Shown: positions 46,641 to 55,248 of the stretch, piece after piece
Layout: each line of letters starts with the position of its first letter
How positions within the stretch are numbered: the stretch's first letter is position 1
Origin: an uncultured Eggerthellaceae bacterium
GTDB lineage: Bacteria > Actinomycetota > Coriobacteriia > Coriobacteriales > Eggerthellaceae
Assembly: GCA_944321455.1 (NCBI GenBank)
Contig: CALULI010000007.1
Span: forward strand, 1-64,000
DNA length: 64,000 nt
Direction: 5' to 3'
Notes under the pieces: model-generated
What the model saw: only the letters and a program-made list of their open reading frames with translations
Told to the model about the DNA's origin: nothing
Databases searched by the model: none
Program-made: the position numbers and the translations under genes

Positions 46641-47255
46641 ATGAAAATCTTAGCTATCAATGGCAGCCATCGCGCGGGCCAAAACACGGCAAAGTTACTT
46701 TCCTTGGCGCTTGAAGAAGCGCAAGCACGTGGTGCTGAAACCGAATTGGTTGAATTATCCGAGCTCAACATTAAATATTGCTCGGGCTGTAATCGCTGTT
46801 TAGGCAAGCCCATGTGCTCAATTGATGACGATATGACTCAGCTCAAAGAAAAGATGCTTGAAGCTGACGGCATTATTTTGGGCTCTCCTGATTATTTTTC
46901 AAACGTAACCGCACGCACGAAGTGCTTTATTGACCGCACGCGTCCACTGCACATGACCTCCAACCAGCTCAAGGGCAAAGTTGGCGGATTTTTGACTATG
47001 TCTGGCCTTGATAACTGTGGTGCCGAAGCAACCAATGCTGTTATGGAACAATTCTTCGCCACTCATGAAATGCTGATTGTTCACCCTCGCCCTGAAGGAC
47101 CAGTCATTGCTTCAAGCATCACGGGTTCACTGATGGCAGGCATGAAAGACGGAAAGCCTCGTTGGCGCCGCAGCGTTGACGAAGACCCTATTGCGCCTGC
47201 TTTGGCTCGTCAGCTGGGCAAGGACATGGTTGAGCTTATCCAAAAGCTTTCTTAG
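46641..47255 (+). CDS. flavodoxin-fold NAD(P)H reductase, iron-sulfur flavoprotein-like
   Basis: 204 residues from ATG 46641 (MKILAINGSHRAGQNTAK) behind AAGGGGGA. The NADPH-dependent FMN reductase fold begins with the phosphate-binding NGSHRAGQNT. Residues about 47-59 contain YCSGCNRCLGKPMCS, a compact CX2CX2CX5C set matching the [4Fe-4S] motif of archaeal and anaerobe iron-sulfur flavoproteins (Isf). GSPDYFSNVTARTKCFIDR is the flavin-contact loop. It likely shuttles electrons in oxidative-stress or reductive detoxification. Single gene. Confidence 0.85.
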   Translation: MKILAINGSHRAGQNTAKLLSLALEEAQARGAETELVELSELNIKYCSGCNRCLGKPMCSIDDDMTQLKEKMLEADGIILGSPDYFSNVTARTKCFIDRTRPLHMTSNQLKGKVGGFLTMSGLDNCGAEATNAVMEQFFATHEMLIVHPRPEGPVIASSITGSLMAGMKDGKPRWRRSVDEDPIAPALARQLGKDMVELIQKLS

Positions 47256-47266
47256 TGCTTTAGTCC

Positions 47267-47305
47267 TTTAAATGAAATTTACTTTATTCGTAAATTTCAT
47301 TTAAA
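47267..47305. repeat. 16-bp perfect palindrome
   Basis: 47267-47282 and 47290-47305 are perfect inverted repeats around TTTATTC. The AT-rich stem directly follows the reductase gene and directly precedes a strong promoter at 47310, so it may be a terminator or an operator of that promoter. Confidence 0.6.
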
Positions 47306-47309
47306 CCGT

Positions 47310-47337
47310 TTGACAAGCAAGGTGCGCTTTCTATACT
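47310..47337 (+). promoter_or_regulatory. strong sigma-A type promoter
   Basis: A perfect TTGACA (47310-47315) and TATACT (47332-47337) are separated by 16 bases. Transcription would start near 47344 and run into the leader terminator and the MFS-CBS gene. Confidence 0.75.
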
Positions 47338-47343
47338 TATCTC

Positions 47344-47427
47344 TTACGTAGAAACGCATCTACCTCTTCAAACGATTCTTAAACGTTTCAATTGAAGATT
47401 TAAGCGCCTCTTTGTAGGCGCTTTTTT
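47344..47427 (+). ncRNA. leader RNA or small RNA ending in a terminator before the MFS-CBS gene
   Basis: Between the promoter and the transporter start (47485) is a transcript of about 84 bases. TCTTCAA (47367-47373) can pair with TTGAAGA (47393-47399), followed at once by an intrinsic terminator: AAGCGCC (47402-47408), GGCGCTT (47417-47423) and a T6 run. It contains no ATG, so no leader peptide is obvious. It could be an attenuator that controls the transporter or an independent small RNA. Confidence 0.6.
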
Positions 47428-47484
47428 AACGAACTCACTTACGCCGCGACATTCGAATCGCACACGGTCAAGAAAGAGGACTCA

Positions 47485-49398
47485 ATGGCTTCATTCGGTC
47501 TGACAAAAGAATTAAAAATGCGCGTTGTGGCTCTTTTATCGGGCGCCATTTTGGTAGTGCTTAACGCAACGTTGCTCTCCCCTGGATTGCCTGCCATCAT
47601 GGCGGATTTGCAGGTAGATGCAACTACCGTTCAGTGGCTTATTTCTGCCTACACACTCACCGAAGCCGTGGTTATTCCTCTGGCCGCATGGTTTTTGGGC
47701 CGCTTAAGCACGCGCGCGCTGTTCTTGGGCGGTATGGCCTTGTTTGGGGCGGGCAGTTTGGTTGCCGCTCTTGCACCGATCTTTTTGGTGCTGTTGCTTG
47801 GCCGCATTATGCAAGCTATGGCAGCAGGCGTTTTGATGACCGCCGTTATGTCGTTGATTTTGCTTACCTTCCCTCGCGAAATGCGCGGCGGCGCTATGGG
47901 TATTGTCGGTCTGGTTATTGGCTTTGCCCCTGCTATTGGCCCTACTTTGGGTGGTATTTTGGTTGACGCTATTGGCTGGCGTGCTTTGTTTGCGCTCATT
48001 GTTGGGTTGGTAATTATTGTCCTCATCTTCGCTTCACGCGTACTGACGAACTATGAAGGTTTTCACCGCACGCACTTCGATGTGATTACCGTTGTCTTTT
48101 CCACCATTGGCTTGGCATCGCTTCTCTATGGCCTGTCTTCCTTTGCTTCAAGCAACCATATTGAAGTATGTATTGCGCTGATGATTGTGGGTGTTATCTT
48201 TATTGGCCTGTTTGCTCGCCGTCAGTTCAAGCTTGACGAACCCGTACTGCGCCTTGAAGTGCTGAAAAGCCGCCGCTATCGCACAGCTGTTATCACGTCT
48301 ATCTGCCTGCAGGCAGCGCTCATTGGCTTGGGTGTTTTGATGCCTCTCTACATTCAGAATGTTCTGGGTTATTCGGCAACCGTCAGTGGCTTGGTAACGC
48401 TTCCTGGTGCAGTGCTTGGCGCATTTGCAGGTCTGTTCGCAGGCAAAGTGTTCGACCGCTATGGCGTGCGCATTATTGCGCTGGTAGGCGCATTCTTCCT
48501 TCTGGTCAGCGGCGTTGGTATGTTTATGTACAACGCGTACAGCCCGCTTATCTTTGTTGTTATTGTTAACATCGTTAACGGCATCAGCATTCAGCTGCTC
48601 ATGACGCCTACTAACACCTGGGGTGTTAATTCGCTGGATAATGAATTGGTACAGCACGCAACGTCGGTCACCAATACCGCAAACATGGTTGGTGGATCTT
48701 TTGGCACAGCGCTGATTATGTCTATTAGCGCCTTAGGCACCTCAATCTCTACATCCACCATTGATGTTGAGCGCGTTTTCGACGGCTATCATCTGTCCTT
48801 CACGGTGACCCTTGCATTTCTGACGGTGCTCTTCTTGGTTGCCGTTTTCTGTATTCGCAACCGCAAGACTGACCGTGTACCAAACTCTGCGCCTGTATCC
48901 GTTAAGAAGGAAGGCCAGTATCGCGTTTCTGAGGTAATGAACACCGAAGCGCTGACCATTCCTGTTACGGCAACCATGAGCGATGCCACCCGTGCACTTG
49001 CTAAAACGGGCGACAGTGGTGCTGTTATTGTTGATGAAGACAACATGGCAAAAGGCTTTATTTCTAACAGCGACATTATTCGCTACTTCAGTGATGAAAC
49101 TGATGTTGTTTCTGGTCTTGGTTTTACGGCAATTCGTGCTCTTGATAACGAAGATGTACGCGACCGCATTGCGCGCATGTCAAACATTAATGTTATGGAA
49201 GTGGCTACCAAGGGCGTTATTCACATTGAGCCAAATGCGCTGTTTGAAGAAGCTTGCACCATGCTTGCCGAAAAACGTCTGAAGGAACTGCCCGTTGTTC
49301 ACGAAGGCAAGTTGTTAGGCGTTGTTCACCGCCAAGACTTAATGGACTTCTTGGCTGACACCCTAGAACAAGAGCAAAAGACAGCTCAGCAAAACTAG
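47485..49398 (+). CDS. DHA2-type MFS transporter fused to a C-terminal CBS-domain pair
   Basis: 637 residues. Residues 1 to about 455 contain roughly 14 hydrophobic helices of the EmrB/QacA (DHA2) drug:H+ antiporter subfamily, with motif C-like GFAPAIGPTLGGILVDAIGWR and a motif A-like FLGRLSTR loop. The usual LDxTIVNVALP of helix 1 appears as LNATLLSPGLP. From about 480 to 624 there are two CBS domains (RVSEVMNTEALTIP and VMEVATKGVIHIEP), normally adenine-nucleotide sensors. Such a fusion suggests energy- or nucleotide-regulated efflux. AAGAGG precedes ATG 47485. The leader region upstream may attenuate expression. Confidence 0.9.
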   Translation: MASFGLTKELKMRVVALLSGAILVVLNATLLSPGLPAIMADLQVDATTVQWLISAYTLTEAVVIPLAAWFLGRLSTRALFLGGMALFGAGSLVAALAPIFLVLLLGRIMQAMAAGVLMTAVMSLILLTFPREMRGGAMGIVGLVIGFAPAIGPTLGGILVDAIGWRALFALIVGLVIIVLIFASRVLTNYEGFHRTHFDVITVVFSTIGLASLLYGLSSFASSNHIEVCIALMIVGVIFIGLFARRQFKLDEPVLRLEVLKSRRYRTAVITSICLQAALIGLGVLMPLYIQNVLGYSATVSGLVTLPGAVLGAFAGLFAGKVFDRYGVRIIALVGAFFLLVSGVGMFMYNAYSPLIFVVIVNIVNGISIQLLMTPTNTWGVNSLDNELVQHATSVTNTANMVGGSFGTALIMSISALGTSISTSTIDVERVFDGYHLSFTVTLAFLTVLFLVAVFCIRNRKTDRVPNSAPVSVKKEGQYRVSEVMNTEALTIPVTATMSDATRALAKTGDSGAVIVDEDNMAKGFISNSDIIRYFSDETDVVSGLGFTAIRALDNEDVRDRIARMSNINVMEVATKGVIHIEPNALFEEACTMLAEKRLKELPVVHEGKLLGVVHRQDLMDFLADTLEQEQKTAQQN

Positions 49399-49471
49399 GA
49401 TAAACGTGCGCGGCAGCATTACGCGCGCGCAATAAAAGTACGCAGCAGCAGAATTGCACGCAGCAGCAGAA

Positions 49472-49921
49472 TTATGCGCACGCAACAGAAACATGCAGCC
49501 TGTTGCGTGCGAACAGAATTCCTGCCAACGTAAGCGCAGCACCAAGACCTGTGTAGAACACCGCAATAAATTCAGACGGTGCCAATCCTGATACGCGCAG
49601 CGCAATACCCCCTGTCATCATAACCGCCATAATGACAAAAGACTTTAAGTCAAAAAAGTGCCAAAAATATTGGTGCTGCTCTTCAAAATCAGCAATACGC
49701 TTGGTGTGCTTTTTCGTAAGCCTATAAAACGCACCGAACCAAAACAGCAAGCCAACAGCAACAGATAGTGCTTCGTTTAAGAAGCTCACATAGCCTTCGC
49801 CGTAAGCTTCAAGGCCAATATGCAAAATATTTACACCCGCAGCCACCCACACAAGAGCAGCAATAATCAGCAGGTTATGTTTTTTAACTTTAAGAAGATT
49901 CCGATCCGTAAAGAACGACAT
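49472..49921 (-). CDS. small four-helix membrane protein
   Basis: 149 residues with four hydrophobic segments (about 18-36, 47-67, 95-113, 120-138). No family recognised. AAGGAG lies well placed before ATG 49921. The C-terminal codons overlap a 12-bp inverted repeat (CGCACGCAACAG, about 49475-49512) that probably serves as the terminator hairpin. Divergent from a TetR regulator, and two palindromes resembling TetR operators lie in its upstream region, so it is probably the regulator's target. A transport-accessory or stress role would be speculation. Confidence 0.7.
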   Translation of the reverse strand: MSFFTDRNLLKVKKHNLLIIAALVWVAAGVNILHIGLEAYGEGYVSFLNEALSVAVGLLFWFGAFYRLTKKHTKRIADFEEQHQYFWHFFDLKSFVIMAVMMTGGIALRVSGLAPSEFIAVFYTGLGAALTLAGILFARNRLHVSVACA

Positions 49922-49940
49922 AGCAACTCCTTACGCTAGA

Positions 49941-49969
49941 ATGAACGTTGTTCATCTGAACACTGTTCA
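49941..49969. promoter_or_regulatory. twin palindromic operator, probable TetR target
   Basis: ATGAACGTTGTTCAT (49941-49955) and TGAACACTGTTCA (49957-49969) are two adjacent palindromes sharing GAAC/GTTC half-sites, located 20 bases upstream of the small membrane-protein gene. A third looser copy, CCTGAAC/GTTCAGG, lies at 50036-50062 nearer the divergent TetR gene. Confidence 0.7.
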
Positions 49970-50171
49970 TTGTAGAGCGCAAAGAAGCACATAGGTGGCT
50001 TATTGCGAAATAGCGCCCCTTCAAGCTGGTTTTTCCCTGAACACTCCACTAAATTGTTCAGGCACTGTGCAACCTGCGTGGCACCCCGTTGCATTAAGGT
50101 TGCGCGGTTTGCATAGCTAGACCCACTGCGCTTGCGCGGCCTACGACAGACTCTTGAAAGGAGCAACCGCT

Positions 50172-50747
50172 ATGCCCCAGGGACCTGCGCATATGCGCAG
50201 CCACATTGCAACAGCTGCCTATAATCTCGCCTGCAACCAAGGCCTCAACGCCCTCAACATCCGCACGCTTGCTAAAGATTGCGGCGTGTCAGTTGGCACC
50301 ATTTACAACTACTTCCCCGACAAGGCCGCCCTGGTAACTGAAGTCATCATGACGTTTTGGACGACCATTGCCTTTTCTGAAGAAACACGCACCTGTCTAC
50401 AATATTCTGAAGGCGAAAACTTGATTGCCTTTTGTAATCGTCTCTACAACACTATGGATCAAGCGCTGGATCAGTTTAGAACCATTTGGTTAGGGGACGT
50501 TTCATCGCTTGATGCACGAACGCGCCAAAAAGGACGCGAAGCTGAACAGGCCTGTTTTGTGCATATCTATCAAAGTCTTGAAAAAGTAATCCTAGCAGAC
50601 AAAGGCATTGACCAAAATGTGCTTGTGGCAATTGGTGCGAACAATCTTGCACGCCTGCTATGGGATACGTTTTACCAGTCTCTACTCAATAAGGATCAGT
50701 CGTATCGCACGCTGCTTGCATTAATAGAACACGCCCTCTACCGCTAA
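50172..50747 (+). CDS. TetR/AcrR family transcriptional regulator
   Basis: 191 residues from ATG 50172 (MPQGPAHMRSHIATAAYN), behind GAAAGGAG. Helix-turn-helix LNIRTLAKDCGVSVGTIYNYFPDK is canonical TetR. The C-terminal half is a helical ligand-binding domain without a recognised subfamily. Divergent from the four-helix membrane protein, with GAACnnnGTTC palindromes in between, so autoregulation and control of that gene are likely. Confidence 0.88.
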   Translation: MPQGPAHMRSHIATAAYNLACNQGLNALNIRTLAKDCGVSVGTIYNYFPDKAALVTEVIMTFWTTIAFSEETRTCLQYSEGENLIAFCNRLYNTMDQALDQFRTIWLGDVSSLDARTRQKGREAEQACFVHIYQSLEKVILADKGIDQNVLVAIGANNLARLLWDTFYQSLLNKDQSYRTLLALIEHALYR

Positions 50748-50797
50748 ATGTGGTGAATTTCAGGTGTCGTTTGCGCGCTGAAGGTCTCTTCGCGTGC

Positions 50798-51895
50798 TTA
50801 AGGCAAGCGCCTACCACAGTACGGGCAATAATGGAATTCTTCCTGCTCATGTTCGTGACCCACATTGGAAGTGTCGCCTGTATTGCCAGCATGACTAACG
50901 TCAACGGCTTGACTGGCGTCGCTTACATGACCAACATCGCCTGCATGATCAGCATCGTATGCAGTAGCCTGTTCGGCAAAAACACGATCTGCCTCTAGCA
51001 CGCTTGCACTGTGCGCCGCATCAGCCTTTTGCAGGTGTGCGCCTTTGTCTTTCCTGCCAAGCCTTTCTGCCTTTTTACGCCGTTTCTCAGCTGCACGCTC
51101 TTCATTCTTAATGCGCTCAGCACGTGCTTCTTCCACAAATCCTGCCGAAAAGATACCTGCAGGAATAGCCACAATACCAATAGAACACAGCATGGTAAAT
51201 ATGCCAACAATGCGCCCCTCAACTGTAATAGGATGCAAGTCACCATATCCAGTGCTGGTAATAGTGGTTACTGCCCAGTAAACACCTGAAAAAATACCGT
51301 CGAATTTATCAGGCTGAACAGGATTTTCGAACTGATACATAAGAACGGATGCCGTCAGAATCAAAACAAGCAGCACCGCAAGCGATGGCACTATTTCTTG
51401 TTTGCGGCTTAAAAAGACATGTGAAATCATGCTTAAGCCTTTGATGTAGCGAGAAAGCTTAATCAAACGAATAACACGAAGAACACGCAGTGCATTGACT
51501 GTTTGATTTGGCGCAAATCCCAGCACCAACAAAATAGACGGGCCAATTGCCAGAAAGTCAATGATGCCCATCAGAGAAAAGATGTAGCGCAGGCGTGATC
51601 GCACGGGCGAAAGATGGGAATAATACAGATCTGCCGTCCAAATGCGGGCTATGTATTCAATAAGAAAAACAACGGTACAAACCGCATCAAAGATGTAGAT
51701 AAAATCACGAGTTGTTGCGCTTATGCGACTGTTAAACGAAACAATAATAAAGATGGCGTTGAGCACAATCAGCAGCGTCAAAAGAACGGAGAAAACACGC
51801 CCTACCACGCTTGCGCGCACAGGTTCATTCAGCGCAAAAAAGACCCGTTCTTTTGCTGCTTCATAAGAGGGATTCGTAAAACGCTGCGATGCCAT
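50798..51895 (-). CDS. voltage-gated-type potassium channel with C-terminal zinc-ribbon tail
   Basis: 365 residues. Six transmembrane helices: S4 shows regularly spaced Arg/Lys (LRVLRVIRLIKLSRYIKG) and the pore has the K+ filter TSTGYGDLHP (about 215). After S6 comes a Lys/Arg/Glu-rich helix (about 255-290), then a low-complexity region rich in Ala-Asp-His-Gly-Val (about 310-345) and a short zinc-ribbon-like end HYCPYCGRRLP. Only one CxxC is present, so metal binding would need His residues of HEHEQEEFHYC or a second subunit. No RCK/TrkA-N domain. Tetrameric cation channel in the membrane. Confidence 0.92.
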   Translation of the reverse strand: MASQRFTNPSYEAAKERVFFALNEPVRASVVGRVFSVLLTLLIVLNAIFIIVSFNSRISATTRDFIYIFDAVCTVVFLIEYIARIWTADLYYSHLSPVRSRLRYIFSLMGIIDFLAIGPSILLVLGFAPNQTVNALRVLRVIRLIKLSRYIKGLSMISHVFLSRKQEIVPSLAVLLVLILTASVLMYQFENPVQPDKFDGIFSGVYWAVTTITSTGYGDLHPITVEGRIVGIFTMLCSIGIVAIPAGIFSAGFVEEARAERIKNEERAAEKRRKKAERLGRKDKGAHLQKADAAHSASVLEADRVFAEQATAYDADHAGDVGHVSDASQAVDVSHAGNTGDTSNVGHEHEQEEFHYCPYCGRRLP

Positions 51896-51940
51896 CTATA
51901 CACCTTTGACTATCAACTTAAACCGTGGGTTGCCTGCCGT

Positions 51941-53011
51941 TTAATCAGTATAAACGTGTTCTTTCATTTTCTGACGCGCATCACAGGTAATACGAAACGA
52001 CCTCAAAGCGCTATCCAATGTGCTGTAACAGCGCGCACCAGGAACACCACGCAATTCATTAACAATGTCTTGAATTTGTCCAAGACCTGGATAGGACTGA
52101 ACCTCTGGCGTTACCTCCCATGTTTTCATAGGAGCTTCTTCGCGAACACCACCCATAACACCCTCATGAGCCTGAGCGTTGGCGTCCGCCAACACCTCAA
52201 AACGAAGCGGTGCAGCGTTGTTGTAGTAGGAAAACTCAACACTGCCTTTATCGCCATAAATCAAGAACCGATCAATTGCCTTATACGTTGCATAGCACCA
52301 CATACCTGAAACCATCACGCGGTTTTCAGTAATGCCTGAAAGCACTACGGCATCTTCGCCTGGATAGCAATGTGTTTCATTAGTTACTTCAAGCTGGTAA
52401 TCCACAAGAGGCCCTGCCAGAAAATCAATCAAATCAAGTATGTGAGTATCACCTTCAAAAAAGTGGCTTCCGCCCGAAATTTCAGGACGCACACGCCACG
52501 GCTTTTGATCTTCAGGCAGTAGCTCTTCTGCGGTTTGGCGCTGCGTGCGAATAACCTGTACACCACGAATAGTTCCCAGGGTGCCCTTATCAAGCAGGCT
52601 CTTTAATTCGCGGTAGCGCGGCATACCACGACGGTAATGCGCCACAAAGCACTTAGTTCCCTCCTTATCAAAGGCCGCTTTAATATCTTGCGCTTCTTCC
52701 CATGAAAGCGCCAATGGCTTTTCCATATAGCAGTGCTTGTGCGCCTTTGCCACCGCAAGCGCATAGTCTTTGTGTACATTAGGCGTGGTTGCCACATAAA
52801 CAATGTCAATAGTTGGGTCATTAAGCAGATCTTCTAACGTATCGTAAGCGCGACCATGGCCATGGCGGGCACACCATTCAACTGCTTTGCTTTTCGTGCG
52901 ATTCCAAATACCTGCAAGTTCAGAACCTTCTGCTAAGTAACAAGCAGGACCGTTTTTAGTTTCAACAACATCGCCACATCCAATGATGCCCCAACGAATG
53001 ACGTTGCTCAT
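51941..53011 (-). CDS. Gfo/Idh/MocA family oxidoreductase
   Basis: 356 residues. N-terminal Rossmann fold RWGIIGCGDVVETKNGPA, the EKPLALS motif (MEKPLALSWEEAQ, about 96) with the conserved Lys, and the alpha/beta C-terminal domain with SGGSHFFEGDTHILDLIDFL carrying the likely catalytic His. NAD(P)-dependent oxidation or reduction of a sugar, inositol or similar polyol is expected; substrate is not predictable. Single gene, divergent from the GntR-ABC operon. Confidence 0.9.
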   Translation of the reverse strand: MSNVIRWGIIGCGDVVETKNGPACYLAEGSELAGIWNRTKSKAVEWCARHGHGRAYDTLEDLLNDPTIDIVYVATTPNVHKDYALAVAKAHKHCYMEKPLALSWEEAQDIKAAFDKEGTKCFVAHYRRGMPRYRELKSLLDKGTLGTIRGVQVIRTQRQTAEELLPEDQKPWRVRPEISGGSHFFEGDTHILDLIDFLAGPLVDYQLEVTNETHCYPGEDAVVLSGITENRVMVSGMWCYATYKAIDRFLIYGDKGSVEFSYYNNAAPLRFEVLADANAQAHEGVMGGVREEAPMKTWEVTPEVQSYPGLGQIQDIVNELRGVPGARCYSTLDSALRSFRITCDARQKMKEHVYTD

Positions 53012-53109
53012 GCGAACCCCTCACAACATGGTTGATTTACTCGTATTTTTATTCCCTGTTCCAACCATACCACGCACAGCACAAAAAAAATTTCAGTTTG
53101 TTGTTGCCA

Positions 53110-53155
53110 ACTGTGTATAGTGTGTATATACTGTATACATCATGATATACACAGT
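53110..53155. promoter_or_regulatory. operator/promoter of GntR-ABC operon
   Basis: ACTGTGTATA (53110-53119) and TATACACAGT (53146-53155) are perfect inverted repeats flanking further GTATA/TATAC elements (GTGTATATAC, TGTATAC). This is the likely autoregulatory site of the GntR gene that follows; the TATA-rich centre may overlap the -10 region. Confidence 0.65.
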
Positions 53156-53205
53156 TATACCGAATTCGGGTGCGCGCAACACAAGAAAAGGAGGGCTCGT
53201 CGAAC

Positions 53206-53577
53206 GTGGATATTATCATTTCGAACTCAAGCGATAAGCCCATCTATGAACAGATTTCTGCGCAGATTAAAAATGCAATTCTGTCTGGAGAATTAACCAC
53301 AGGCACCGCACTTCCTTCAATCCGTGCTCTTGCAAGTGATCTTCACGTCAGTGTCATCACCACCAAACGTGCTTACTCTGACCTTGAGGCGCTTGGTTTC
53401 ATTGAAACACGACAGGGAAAAGGCAGCTTTGTGGCAGGCGGAAACGTCGAGCTCCTTCGCGAAGAGCAACTTCGTCATATTGAAGGCTTGCTGCAAGAAG
53501 CAATTGATCAAGCCGAAGCTGCAGGAGTTTCTCAAGCCGAATTGCATGACATTTTAGACACGCTAGCAGAATCGTAG
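53206..53577 (+). CDS. GntR family regulator, YtrA subfamily
   Basis: 123 residues from GTG 53206 (VDIIISNSSDKPIYEQI) with AGGAGGG eleven bases upstream; longer forms start at GTG 53170 without a better site. The winged helix includes YEQISAQIKNAILSGELTTG, LPSIRALASDLHVSVITTKR and TRQGKGSFVAGG. The short C-terminal tail with two helices, not a full sensor domain, is typical of YtrA, which controls cell-envelope stress ABC transporters. First gene of a three-gene operon with an ABC ATPase and permease. Confidence 0.92.
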   Translation: MDIIISNSSDKPIYEQISAQIKNAILSGELTTGTALPSIRALASDLHVSVITTKRAYSDLEALGFIETRQGKGSFVAGGNVELLREEQLRHIEGLLQEAIDQAEAAGVSQAELHDILDTLAES

Positions 53578-53611
53578 AACATCTCTTTTATCCTTTGAAA
53601 GGACTGTTCCC

Positions 53612-54493
53612 ATGTCTGACATTTTGAACGTAAACAACCTGGTTAAATGCTACGACCAGTTCACGTTAGATCAGGTTTCATTTGCCGTGCCCGAAGGATC
53701 AATTGTTGGCTTTATTGGCAGCAACGGCGCTGGCAAAACTACCACCATCAAAGCAATTCTTGGACTTATTTCCTATGACGGCGGATCCATTGAGCTGTTT
53801 AGCAGCTCTCATAAGCAAGACAGCGCTTCGGTGGCAGCAAAGCAGCGCATCGGTGTTGTTTTTGACACGCTGCCCTTCCCCGCCGATTGCCAGCTCAGTG
53901 ATATAGCCGCTCTGGGCAAAGCAGCCTACCCTAACTGGGATGCAGGTCTTTTTAAGCAGCTTCTTCGCACCTTCCAGATTGAAAACACCAAGCACATCAA
54001 GTCGCTTTCCCGCGGCATGGGAATGAAGCTTCAGCTTGCTTTTGCGCTTGCTCACCACCCTGAGCTGCTTATTCTTGACGAAGCAACTGCTGGTCTGGAT
54101 CCTTTAGCGCGTGAAGAAGTTCTTGAAATACTACGAAACTTTATGAACGACGAACACCACGGCATCTTAATCTCAAGCCATATCACTTCTGATTTGGAAA
54201 AAATTGCTGACTGCGTTGTATGCATTGATAAAGGCAAACACATTTTCACTAAAGACATCGATGAAATTTGTGACATTTCGGGTATTGCCCATTGCCGCGC
54301 TGCCGAAGTAGAAGAACTCCTTCAAAAAGAGCTCTTTAATCCTCAAAGCCTCCGTATTATTCGCAGTACGTATAGCACCGACATTCTTGTTCCTGATCGT
54401 ATCAAGCTTGCTCAAGCAATGCCTTCCCTTGCATGCGATCGCACCAATCTTGAAGACTATATGCGCTTCATGCTGAAAGGAGAAATCCGATGA
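53612..54493 (+). CDS. ABC transporter ATP-binding protein
   Basis: 293 residues. Walker A GSNGAGKTT (about 36-44), Q-loop region, the signature SLSRGMGMKLQ (variant of LSGGQ, here LSRGM) and Walker B LLILDEATAGLDP are visible, with the H-loop in ILISSHITSDLEK. The variant signature is common in GntR-linked YtrB/BcrA-type ATPases. It starts 34 bases after the GntR gene and overlaps the permease by four bases. Likely exports or senses a cell-envelope-active compound with the permease. Confidence 0.93.
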   Translation: MSDILNVNNLVKCYDQFTLDQVSFAVPEGSIVGFIGSNGAGKTTTIKAILGLISYDGGSIELFSSSHKQDSASVAAKQRIGVVFDTLPFPADCQLSDIAALGKAAYPNWDAGLFKQLLRTFQIENTKHIKSLSRGMGMKLQLAFALAHHPELLILDEATAGLDPLAREEVLEILRNFMNDEHHGILISSHITSDLEKIADCVVCIDKGKHIFTKDIDEICDISGIAHCRAAEVEELLQKELFNPQSLRIIRSTYSTDILVPDRIKLAQAMPSLACDRTNLEDYMRFMLKGEIR

Positions 54494-55248
54494 AAACCAT
54501 GCTTTTGTCTGACCTTATCATCATGCGCCGCAATTTGTCTCAGATGGTTGCAATGTGCTTCATCATTGTTATTATCATTGCCGTTGCCATGAACAACACC
54601 CTTGCGCCTATCGGAGGCTGCTTTGGAGCGATGATTCCTCTGCTGTATCTGTTTTCTATTGCAAGCTATGACGAAATGAACAACTGGCAAAGCTTCCGCT
54701 TGACGCTTCCCACATCGCGCAAAGACGTCATGATAGGCCGCTATATGAGCATCATAATTGTTGCCATTATTTCAGCAGTGATTGGTGTGGCTGTGTCGTA
54801 TCTGGTTGGATTTGTTGCCAGCCTTATTGGAACACAAACGGGTGCCGAATTTGGTGACATGTGGAACTACACCAGCCCCACCGGAGACTTTCTGTCTACC
54901 TTGACGCTTGCCACCAACCCGCCTGAGCTTATTGTAGGTAGCTCAATTGGCGGAGCGGCCATGGCGCTGTTCTTGTCCGCTATCACCTTGCCCTTAGTGG
55001 CCAAAATGGGACTTACCAAAGGTGTCCGTTTGGTTCCCTTGGTAGGTGTTGTGATCTTCTTAATTGTGCTTGCCGCGTTTGGTGAAGGTGGCCCTTTGGC
55101 TGTCTATGTCCCTGACGTTATTCAGTGGGTGCTCAGCGATGATTCTGCCTTTGTTTGGATTATTGTGGGTGGCACGCTTGCCGTAGTGGTCCTGTATTTC
55201 ATCAGCATGATTGCTGCGCTCAAACTCTATAAAACACGCGAGTTTTAA
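54490..55248 (+). CDS. ABC-2 type permease of GntR-regulated exporter
   Basis: 252 residues with six hydrophobic segments (about 17-45, 40-58, 84-106, 159-180, 185-203, 218-240) and the loop FRLTLPTSRKDVMIGRYMS, a motif typical of ABC-2 permeases in these operons. ATGA overlap with the ATPase gene indicates coupled translation. Substrate unknown, probably a lantibiotic-like peptide or lipid. Confidence 0.88.
   Translation: MKTMLLSDLIIMRRNLSQMVAMCFIIVIIIAVAMNNTLAPIGGCFGAMIPLLYLFSIASYDEMNNWQSFRLTLPTSRKDVMIGRYMSIIIVAIISAVIGVAVSYLVGFVASLIGTQTGAEFGDMWNYTSPTGDFLSTLTLATNPPELIVGSSIGGAAMALFLSAITLPLVAKMGLTKGVRLVPLVGVVIFLIVLAAFGEGGPLAVYVPDVIQWVLSDDSAFVWIIVGGTLAVVVLYFISMIAALKLYKTREF

Noticed and set aside
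47267-47305. insertion-sequence end
   Set aside because: The palindrome is symmetric around a 7-base loop, no transposase or target duplication is near, and it abuts a promoter.
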